From Chara braunii (Eukaryota; Streptophyta; Charophyceae; Charales; Characeae): DNA of 24,457 bases. The DNA lies in NCBI GenBank assembly GCA_003427395.1, contig BFEA01000347.1, positions 153,564 through 178,020 on the forward strand, read 5' to 3'. Below the pieces are notes generated by a model. It did not search any database. It saw only the letters and a program-made list of their open reading frames with translations, and was not told where the DNA came from. Position 1 is the stretch's first letter. Every line of letters starts with the position of its first letter. Position numbers and translations under genes: made by a program. This document shows positions 17,360 to 24,457 of this stretch, piece by piece.

Positions 17360-17870
17360 TGGTGCCAAGGCTATTTGGTGCCTGGTCAGATGCACCAGGC
17401 AGTGAAGAATATCGGCACTGGTATTGTATGGCAGCCCTGGGTCGAGAGGGCAGCACCAAGAAGGCTATTGTGGCAACAATATTTGCATGATGCTATGTGA
17501 TGAGAGTTTTGCTGACGTGGCATTTATTGCTGAGGTTGCACTACATTGCAGTGTTGGTGGTGTCGATGCAACACCCAGTCATCTATAATGCATGTCAGCT
17601 CAGTTGGTGAGAAATCTGTGGTTGGGGGCAGCACTTGAGGTACGTTGTCTCTAACCTTATCTACCCTCCTTATTTCTTCTTACCATGAAGAGGAGAGTTC
17701 TCCTCGAGTGTCCTCTCTTGGTGAGGTGTCATGAGCGCATTACCTTGAGAGACGACCTTCTTCCTGGGGAGCATGATGGTGGGAGGTGGGCGGTGCTTGC
17801 TGAAGGGCCCTGGACGAAGCACGGGCCACGGGGCACGGTCACCATGCCAACCCACGGGAGTAGAGCACTG
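17360..17870 (+). mobile_element. leader of non-coding LTR element, copy 1
   Basis: Shared with 23797-24310: GTGAGAAATCTGTGGTTGGG (17606), CTTATCTACCCTC, then GGGCCCTGGACGAAGCAC and GGTCACCATGCCAACCC (17845). The frames in it are short and not conserved between the copies, so it looks non-coding. Homology is not followed beyond about 17870 because copy 2 runs into the window end. Confidence 0.65.
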
Positions 17871-18243
17871 ATGCTTTGCTGCGCTTTGTCCTTTTGATGC
17901 TTGCTGCTGCTTTAGAGGTGGTTTCTGGGCAGGCCAGTCCTATGGGGGATTGTAGTGCACCGGACCAGCGTTAAAGATACTCTGCCGGGGACGTCCTTCG
18001 TGCGCTGTATGCGAGGTTAAAAACACAATAGTACAGACTGAGCTGGCCTACTAGTTACTTACCTGGGTACAGGGGCGGGCCGTTGAGCACACTTAGTCAC
18101 TGCGCCATCAGATCGCTGACAGGAATGTCATGGTGACGAAGATACTCGGGGGAATCCAGAAGGAACGGGAGATTCCAACTGTTTCTCGTATTTTGTCATT
18201 CTGTACATCCACACGGCCTACATCCAAACCAAGCAATTTTATT
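17871..18243. other. unassigned stretch between LTR leader and MITE
   Basis: No gene or known repeat recognised. It could be the rest of the LTR element. Confidence 0.35.
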
Positions 18244-18250
18244 TTACTGC

Positions 18251-18523
18251 CTAGGCTACCAGAGTGGCCCGGGGTCACTTGCCCGGCCGGGCCAAAAAGA
18301 AATAAAAATAAAACAATATTTTTAAAATTTATTTTTTATTTTAAATTTGGTGAAGAATTGCGATGTGACCCTGAGGCAAAAGTTGTTCAGTTTATTTTTC
18401 TGCATAACATAGTTTTTTTTCCGGATTTTTTGGATTTTTTGGATGTTTTTTTTTGCTGGGACCTTCCCTGGTCCTTGCACGGGCTGACCACCCGGGACCC
18501 GGGCGGCCCGGCTGGTAGCCTAG
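18251..18523. mobile_element. 273-bp MITE with 12-bp TIRs and 7-bp TSD
   Basis: The terminal inverted repeats CTAGGCTACCAG (18251-18262) and CTGGTAGCCTAG (18512-18523) are exact. They continue as GC-rich imperfect repeats, GGCCCGGGG against GGCCGCCCGG on reversal. Flanking TTACTGC occurs at 18244-18250 and again at 18524-18530, a clear target duplication. The interior is AT-rich and non-coding. Part of it (18345-18445) is related to 22657-22755. TSD length 7 does not fit standard hAT (8) or Mutator (9). Confidence 0.85.
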
Positions 18524-18751
18524 TTACTGCTGATTAGTTAAGATGTTGACAGACTACTGACATCTGACAGACTTCTGTAGGACAGATTAGTACATTTCTG
18601 TTTCCACTTTGCAATCTGTTTCAGAACTTTTCAAAGTAGAGTAATATTGTTTGAACTTTGAAGGTGTCTGTACATTGCTTCCAATAACGCCTGTTTAGCA
18701 TTCTGAAGTCATGGACCGGCGGGATTATTTTTTATTTTAATTTAGTTATTA
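18524..18751. other. unassigned; possible LTR remnant of the plus-strand gypsy element
   Basis: Sequence with TGTTGACAGACTACTGACAT near 18544, which could be an LTR start. No matching second LTR exists and no primer binding site is recognised. Confidence 0.3.
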
Positions 18752-19093
18752 TACACCGGTCAGAACCTATGATGTGGTAGGTGCCACGGAGGACACTAGT
18801 GCAGACAGTGTTCCGCAGCAGCTGACGAGTGTGGAGAGCAGCAGAGATGAGAGGTTAGATGATCAGCGGAGGTTGACTCGCCGGCAAGCGCTTAGTAGGC
18901 CTGTTACTCACCTGGTTTTTATTAGACGCCGGTCAGAACCTATGGTGTCATAAATCCCAGGGAGGACACTAATGCAGACAGTGTTCTGCAGCAGCTGATG
19001 AGTGGAGAGAGCAGCGGAGATGAGAGGTTACATGATCAACGGAGGTTGACTCACCGACAAGCGCTTAGTAGGCCTGTTACTCACCTGGTTTTA
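18752..19093 (+). repeat. tandem duplication (173-bp step) at the gag leader
   Basis: Two units aligned at a constant 173-bp offset: GGTCAGAACCTATG at 18758 and 18931, GCGCTTAGTAGGCCTGTTAC in both, ending CACCTGGTTTT. The units differ by about 10-15 percent, so the duplication is not recent. The second unit leads into the Gag-like reading frame starting at 18998. Confidence 0.92.
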
Positions 19094-20850
19094 GAACCTC
19101 GGGACGAGAGAAGGCTTTGTAGGCTCGCTGAGGAGAGGCGCAGGCAACGTCTGCTTGGCGAGCAGCAGGCAGCGGCAGCAGCAGCAGCAGCGAGGGACTT
19201 AATGTTAGTGGCAGAGCTATACACCCTAGGTCCAGCACAGCAGCCATGGCTACTGTTAACGCACAGACAATGACGGCATCTTCAAGCGCAGCAGGCACTA
19301 GTCAGGGTACTTCTGTTAGTCAAATGTCTGGCGTGCAGTCCAGCCAGCCACCCCCACCGTTGTCACCTGAGGATATACAGATCCAAAGGGTAGCAGAACT
19401 TTGGGCACGTTTGCAGGCCGAGCTTCAGAATGCAGCAGAACAAGAAAGAGAGATCAGACTTAGAAAAGCCAGACTAGAGAGTAGGGAAGCGTACAAGAAC
19501 AGGGTAGAAGGATTAGATGAAATGTGCACTTACCGATGGGGAGAATGCCTTCCGGTCATTCGTGTTAGGCATCCACGAGCCCCTGACCACCTCGGAGGGC
19601 AAGGTGGATGCTATCCTTGCTGGCCAGGACCAGATTCTGGCTGTGTTGCAGCAGCAGGGGAGACCAGTCCACGACACAGCCTGTTGCCAGGCCTTTCAGG
19701 GCACCTGTTACGCCTCAGTCGTGTTCGGGGTTGGTCGGTTTCAGTCTTCTCTCCCTTGTTTGGTATGATTCCAGCAGGCGGTTCAGTAGTTGGGAGTACT
19801 GTGCAGGCACAGACGCAACCTTCCACCTCACCCCATGTGGCTGCATCTGCAGGGTAGTCACAACCACCACAGCCAGCAGCACAAGCTGCACAGCAGGCTG
19901 CTTGTGGTCAGTCCCATTGGGTTCGCAAGACTGCACTGGTATATCCACATGCCTTTAGAGCGACAAGAAGGATGAGAACCTCAACACTTCGTTGAGGACT
20001 GTGCCGACGTATGTGAGGAACAAGGACACGCAGAAAGAGAAGGAGGTCATAGTAGCGGCATCCTTTCTGAAGGGTGCTGCAGCTAGATGGTTAGATGGGA
20101 TAGTCCAGATTCGGGACCGGGATTTCGGTTCGTGGGCCCAGGCAACAGACTTGGACTCCTTTCTGAGGCTGGTTGAAGTGAGGTTCCATGAACGCCAGGA
20201 AGCGCAGAATGTGACAGATGCACTGAGGATCCTAGATACGAAAAAGTACAGGTTAGTGTGCGACGTTACCAATGCAATAGAGAAACTTGTTGTTGTCCCC
20301 GTAGTACGGTATGATCTGCAGGTTCTTCTCACAACGTACCTGAGGTATTTACATACAAACGTGAGAAACATGCTGGCCAGTGAGGCTGCCACAGACCATC
20401 ATGACTTTTCTTTGTTCGGTAGGAGAGCCTTAGACCTAGAGTCTGCGCTGGGGGATGTGAGTCAGGGACTGGCATATGGGAGGAGAAAGAAGGTGCCCCA
20501 AGACTGGAAGAAAAAGAGTCATCAACTCCTCTACGTTGATGCTGCTAGGCATCAAGAGGAGGTAGATCTGAAAGATTTTGGGGATGAGACAGAGGTAGAG
20601 GGCGGCAAGAGCACTTCAGAGGGAGGAGTAGCAGCCGTCGTAACCACAAAAGCTAAGGCAGCTGGCACTAGGAGAGGGGGCCAGCGAAGGAGTAAGATTG
20701 ATCCCGATGCTGCCCTATGGGTTGAAGCGGGATTAAATGAGGATGTGTGGTGAGACAGGTATGAACGGGGTGCATGCCTTAATTGTGGACAGTATGGCCA
20801 CACAAGTGGACGATGTAAGAACAAGAAAGTCAGTCACCCCACAGGCACAA
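18998..20850 (+). pseudogene. second gypsy element: gag with CCHC knuckle
   Basis: Gag-like segments in shifting frames. At 19040-19200 is an Arg/Glu-rich part with an Ala-coding GCA tract. At 19246-19510 is a Ser/Pro/Gln-rich then coiled-coil-like segment (LQNAAEQEREIRLRKARLES). Around 19530-19650 is GKVDAILAGQDQILAVLQQQ. At 19992-20753 is the capsid core with SFLKGAAARWLDGI and LDSFLRLVEVRFHER. The frame is stopped by TGA at 20751-20753 but continues in the same frame with YERGACLNCGQYGHTSGRC (20760-20816), a good CX2CX4HX4C knuckle. At least two frameshifts and one internal stop make it dead. Confidence 0.8.
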
Positions 20851-21480
20851 TTGGACCAAGTGGTACTTTATTCACTAAATGTGTTTGAGGCCTTAGAGGA
20901 CTTAGAAAGAGACTGGTCTGCAAAAGATCCTAGAGAGTCCTGGGTGGCACTATCGAGAGGTCCCAAGGGGGAACACTTCGTAGTGGAAGTCCGTGTAGGT
21001 GGCCGCAAGTATGGTGCCTTCGCAGACATTAGCTGGACTAGGAATTTCATTGGTCGCTCTTGTGTCGAGAGACTGCGCCTAAAGGACCGGGTGCAAAGGC
21101 TAAGTAGAGTTGTAGGATCAACCTTAGCAAACAAGCAGCGTATGGTTGTCACATATTATATCAAGGACGTAGTTTGTACCTTCTATGGAAGAGGGAACTT
21201 AGACATAAACTATCATCCTTATCAGCGATGACATGCCCTTTGACATGCTCCTAGGTATGTACTACCTCGAGGTAGCTAAGCCCCAGTTCGACTGGGTCCG
21301 AAAAATGTTGCTACATGAGTTGCCAAATGGAAGGACCGTTAGCCTAGCGAAGTGAAAGCAAAGCAAGATAGTGGAGAACTACGGTTGTATGTCTTCCCAC
21401 TCGTTCTATAACTACTATGAACAAAACCGAGAGGAGGGTATGGTCTTTGTCTCTAAAACAGGGGTGAGGTCGTTAAAACA
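20851..21480 (+). pseudogene. second gypsy element: protease remnant
   Basis: The frame 20737-21231 contains YGAFADISWTRNFIGRSCVE at about 21010-21070. This sits where gypsy proteases have the ALID-S/N-GA-T active site; the glycine and usual residue after the aspartate are replaced (D-I-S-W). A C-terminal block MPFDMLLGMYYLEVAKP follows in another frame at about 21232-21285, in place of the usual LGMDWL. Catalytic activity is lost. Confidence 0.7.
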
Positions 21481-22085
21481 CCCCGGGAGTTTGAAGAAGT
21501 CGTCGCCAAATATTCCGACTTATTCCAAGATCCATCAGGGGTAGTACAGGGGAAGATCGTCCACACGATAGAGATCACACCCGGAATCAAAGTGCCGAAG
21601 GGGAGGATCTATATGATCGCTCCTGCGGAGTTGGATGAGCTCCGGCCAATTGAAAAAGTTGATGGTAAAGGGTTGGATACGGCCTAGCAAGTCGCCCTAC
21701 AGGACACTTATGCTATTTGTTCCAAACAAAGGGGGAACATTGAGGATGTGCATTGGCAACAGAGGCCTCAATGTCATCACAGTAAAGAACACAGAGCCAC
21801 TACCCCGCATTGATGACCTTTTGGATAGAGTGCAAGGATGGAAGTGCTTCATTAAGGTGGATTTGAAGTTCGGCTACCGCCAAATTGCGATTTGACATGA
21901 GGATCAACACAAAACCGTCTTTCAGACTAGGTACGATCTGTAGGAGTTTGTGGTAATGCCTTTTAGAATTTGCAATGCGTCGAGTACATTCTAGCACACA
22001 ATTTTTATGACTACATGGATGAGTTTATCATCGTGAACATCGGCGATATACTTATCTTTAGTAAGACTGCGGAGGAGCACGGATG
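21481..22085 (+). pseudogene. second gypsy element: truncated reverse transcriptase
   Basis: Includes EFEEVVAKYSDLFQDPSG near 21490, then after a frameshift near 21640 KKLMVKGWIRPSKSPY, LRMCIGNRGLNVITVKN and PLPRIDDLLDRVQGWK. TGA stops it at 21894-21896. The catalytic box reads FIIVNIGDILIFSKT (about 22024-22065) where the sibling has VVYLDDILVFSKT, so one of the two aspartates is gone. Homology ends at about 22085, in the middle of RT. RNase H, integrase and the 3' LTR are missing. Confidence 0.88.
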
Positions 22086-22133
22086 TGGCTGCTATGGGGT
22101 TCCGCGTAATACTATAATGACCAAGGTCACCAG

Positions 22134-22177
22134 CCCGTACGTACAGAGGTCCCCGGGCAGACCTCCGTACGTACGGG
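22134..22177. repeat. 44-bp inverted repeat at the RT break
   Basis: CCCGTACGTAC (22134-22144) is the exact reverse complement of GTACGTACGGG (22167-22177). An inner AGGTC/GACCT pair surrounds a CCCGGGC centre. It starts about 50 bp after the gypsy RT ends. Confidence 0.85.
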
Positions 22178-22234
22178 CGTTCGGGGTCCCGTACGGGGTC
22201 CGAACCCAACAGCGTTTGGTGCCCGCCAAAAATT

Positions 22235-22614
22235 ATTTCGGGGCCTAAAAATAATTAGTTTTTTCTGAATTTTTTTTTTCGTTCCCCTTGACATGAGGTA
22301 CATGCCTGTAAATTTTCAAGTCATTTGGCTAAGCCAAATAAGAATTAAAAATCGCCAAAGATGGCGTTGTCAAAACATGCTCGCCCACATTATTTTTCCC
22401 TTTTTACTCTTTGTTTTCACTTTAGTTCGGGGTCTAAACAATTTTATTATTTTTTGAAACTTTCTTAGCGGGTTTCGTATTATGTGCAGTACACATCTGT
22501 AAAATTTCAGGGCATTTAGCTATGGCAAAAAAAAATGAAAATCGCCAAAGATGGCGGTGTCAAAAACATGCTCGCGCACTCACTAAATTTAATTCTCTTT
22601 TTATTTTTATTTAT
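22235..22614 (+). repeat. two ~190-bp AT-rich tandem units with a conserved mini-hairpin
   Basis: Unit 1 begins TTCGGGGCCTAAA (22237) and unit 2 TTCGGGGTCTAAA (22426). Both contain ATCGCCAAAGATGGCG (22351 and 22541) followed by GTGTCAAAA(A)CATGCTCGC or GTTGTCAAAACATGCTCGC. CGCCA/TGGCG can form a 5-bp stem with loop AAGA. Other parts are diverged. No coding. Confidence 0.85.
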
Positions 22615-22800
22615 TTTTATTATTAGTATTTGTTTTCCGTATTTTATTTTTATTTCCAATTTGGTAAGGAATTCGGATGTAATGCTCACGCAAATCTTGT
22701 TTAATTTATTTTTCTCCATAACATATGTTTTTACAGATGTTTTTGATGTGCGAGGATCAATGTCCTCGGTAGGCCTACCGGGCCCTGTCTGCAGCCGTAC
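22615..22800. repeat. AT-rich segment related to the 18251 MITE interior
   Basis: TTTGGTAAGGAATTCGGATG then ATTTATTTTTCTCCATAACATA parallels TTTGGTGAAGAATTGCGATG then TTTATTTTTCTGCATAACATA at 18350-18410. The order and spacing are the same. GC-rich TAGGCCTACCGGGCCC follows near 22769. Confidence 0.65.
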
Positions 22801-23129
22801 CCGCCCTAAGTGAAGGCGGAGGTGCCCGCCCTAAGTGAATGGCTTTTTGCAAGAGGCCCTCGACTGTCAATTTCATATTTGGGGGCCAGGCAGTTGCGAC
22901 GCGCCAGTTGGTTGAAAGAAACACAGGCCGAGTACCGAAGACATTTCCACGGCCTACCGGGCCTTTCCAAAGAATGCAGGCCCTGGACGTGATTCGCAGC
23001 CTCATACAGAGACAGTTGGGCGCCCAACCGAACGAGGCCCAGCAGCCCAGTAGCTGCTGCTTCCAGACAGCATCCTGGGGCCTTCCGGAAGCTGTTGGGC
23101 CTAGGCCAGCCCAGCCACGCTGCGAGAGC
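22801..23129. other. unassigned GC-rich stretch
   Basis: No gene recognised. It may be the left part of the LTR element copy 2. Confidence 0.35.
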
Positions 23130-23134
23130 TGGCC

Positions 23135-23160
23135 AGCTCTTTTCCATAAAGGAAAGAGCT
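23135..23160 (+). other. conserved hairpin, LTR copy 2
   Basis: AGCTCTTTTCC pairs with GGAAAGAGCT around loop ATAAA with one bulged base. Compared with 16654-16674, the second pair of the stem changes from A-T to T-A (CAC/GTG to CTC/GAG), a compensatory change. Confidence 0.7.
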
Positions 23161-23411
23161 ATGGCCAGGCAGCCTCACTCGGTCACTTGCTGGCTGTGCG
23201 GCAGCGCTGCTGGAGCAAAAGCTCGCAGGCTGACTGCCGGCAGAGGAGCAAGGGGCAACACACGTGCGGTCGTGTAGGGGAACAGGGCGCTGCTGAGGGC
23301 AGCGCCATAGNCAGCCTCCATAGCGGGCTTGGCTTGGATAGAGTGAGGCGCAGGGGTGGTTCTTCGGGTGTCAGAGAGGACAGGTGTGGGTGAAGTCAGG
23401 GGATAGGTGAA

Positions 23412-23441
23412 GGATGATGATGATGATGATGATGATGATGT
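23412..23441. repeat. (GAT)n microsatellite
   Basis: About nine to ten GAT units within LTR copy 2. Confidence 0.95.
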
Positions 23442-23784
23442 GAGGACACGTACCTTGTATTGGCGATGGTCTGCATGGGCGGCATCTTCAAGTACTTTGG
23501 GCTGCTGTTGATGTCAACAGTTGCATTGTCTTTTTGTAGTCTGTAGTAGCTGTGTAGAAGTCGGCTGGGCGCTGAGCGCCAAGTGTGAGTGTAAGGGAAC
23601 TGGATACTTGTGTTGAAGAGGAGAGAGTGTGCTCTCCATAAACATAGGTTTTCAGTGCTACGAAACTCCATTGGTGTATTATTGGTGCAATGCTGCTATC
23701 TGGACACGGTGTGACTATTTGACTTGCAATGTGATGGTGTGATCTGAGATTGTCATCTCGCTGTTGCTTATTTTCCTTGCAATT

Positions 23785-23796
23785 TGGTATCGGAGC
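23785..23796 (+). other. primer binding site, LTR element copy 2
   Basis: Identical TGGTATCGGAGC, at the same three-base distance from the CA end as in copy 1. Confidence 0.75.
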
Positions 23797-24457
23797 TGGT
23801 TCATATTGCGCTTCATTGGTTCTTCGCAATAGCTATTGGTGCTTCGCATGAGGTGTGGGGCAGTGATACGGCATTGGCGTTGAACATTAGGCGGCCCAGG
23901 GTTGTGTGGGCGCGCCAGGAGCTATGTGGTGACATACGGGATGTATGCTGCATGCTGAGAACTTGCTGATGTGACATATTAAGCTGAGGTGGAACCGCAT
24001 TCTGCTGTTGGTTGTGCCGAAGCAAAGACCGGTCATCATAATTGCGCATCAGGTTACTGGTGAGAAATTTGTGGTTGGGGGCAGCATTTATGAGGTACGT
24101 TGCTCTCTTCCTTATCTACCCTCTTCATCTCTTCTTACCGTGAGGAAGCGAGTTCTGTCTTGAGAGTCCTCTCGATGTGAGGTGTCGCGAGTGCTCAACC
24201 TTGAGGGTCGACATTCTTCCTGGGCAGCAAGCTGGTGGGAGACGGGCGAAGCCTCTGAAGGGCCCTGGACGAAGCACTCAGGTCACGGTCACCATGCCAA
24301 CCCGCTGGGACTAGTACACGCATGCTTGGGCCGCAAGTCCTTGTTCTGCTGCTTGCGCAAATAGGGGTCAACTCGGGCATGGCAGCCTCTATGAGACGCT
24401 CACCAGACCGTCTATAAACATTTCTGGTTGGGGACTCGGATTGAATCTGGCTGTGAT
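23797..24457 (+). mobile_element. leader of non-coding LTR element, copy 2 (runs off window)
   Basis: Shares GTGAGAAATTTGTGGTTGGG (24060), CTTATCTACCCTCTTCATCT, GGGCCCTGGACGAAGCACTC and CACGGTCACCATGCCAACCC (about 24285) with copy 1. No conserved reading frame. Confidence 0.65.

Larger units (their letters stand above)
23130..23784 (+). mobile_element. probable 5' LTR of the non-coding LTR element, copy 2
   Basis: Same block order as copy 1: hairpin (23135-23160), GGTCTGCATGGGCGGCAT (about 23469), GGTGCAATGCTGCTATCTGG, ending TTGCAATTTGGTATCGGAGC. The CA end is at 23780-23781. It contains one N (23311) and a (GAT)n run at 23412-23441 instead of the (GA)n array of copy 1. Confidence 0.6.

Noticed and set aside
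17597-17615. CAGCTCAGTTGGTGAG resembling a tRNA A box
   Set aside because: No B box or cloverleaf follows, and the matching position in LTR copy 2 (about 24050) lacks it, so it is probably chance within the LTR leader.

Overview
This window is eukaryotic nuclear DNA, very rich in decayed transposable elements, with one recognisable host gene fragment. The Ty3/gypsy chromovirus-type polyprotein remnants, spliceosomal introns with GT..AG ends, long dinucleotide arrays and a mitochondrial-type rRNA fragment all fit a green-lineage (streptophyte) genome. The wording of the gag and RT proteins recalls those I remember from the charophyte alga Chara, but this is recall and inference, not a search result. 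There is no operon-like organisation, no CRISPR array and no intact long CDS. One base (23311) is N, so this is draft assembly.

Left third (1-6000): a 33-bp tandem duplication; a frameshifted C-terminal half of a LINE (non-LTR) ORF2 (about 480-2461) with its 3' UTR and A-tail to about 2914; a poorly characterised 1.6 kb stretch; one copy of a ~290-bp foldback element (4617-4905); a second, shorter fragment of the same LINE family (4921-5275); and an antisense fragment of the 5' end of a mitochondrial-type small-subunit rRNA (about 5340-5632), split by a 161-bp insertion with a target duplication. A short conserved core (consensus begins GGGACGCTGGACCCGATTTC) recurs five times across 2847-13200.

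Middle (6089-12007): a minus-strand Ty3/gypsy chromovirus in the order gag, protease, RT, RNase H, integrase, chromodomain, with a putative 3' LTR at 6089-7256. The opposite LTR was not found. Its premature stops are all explicable as C:G to T:A transitions. It also carries a 23-bp frameshifting duplication and an in-frame deletion through RNase H. To its right lie two 105-106-bp TA-flanked pogo-like MITEs and tRNA-like promoter-box sequences.

The host gene (13389-14632): two exons of a thioredoxin-fold protein. The first carries WCGPC and the second the cis-proline loop, joined in phase 0 across a 987-bp intron full of GT/GA/CT arrays. Upstream exon(s) are missing from view.

Right third (15600-24457): two more copies of the foldback element placed head to head; two related non-coding LTR-retrotransposon 5' ends, each with an initiator-Met-tRNA-like primer binding site and a shared hairpin with a compensatory base change; a 273-bp MITE with 12-bp terminal inverted repeats and a 7-bp target duplication; and a second, plus-strand, badly decayed gypsy element (gag, protease and half of RT) with a tandemly duplicated leader, cut off where an AT-rich tandem repeat begins. 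Nothing here demonstrates a new functional system. The best leads are the split mitochondrial rRNA fragment, the structured LTR hairpin pair, the repeat families with visible target duplications, and the thioredoxin gene with its structured intron.
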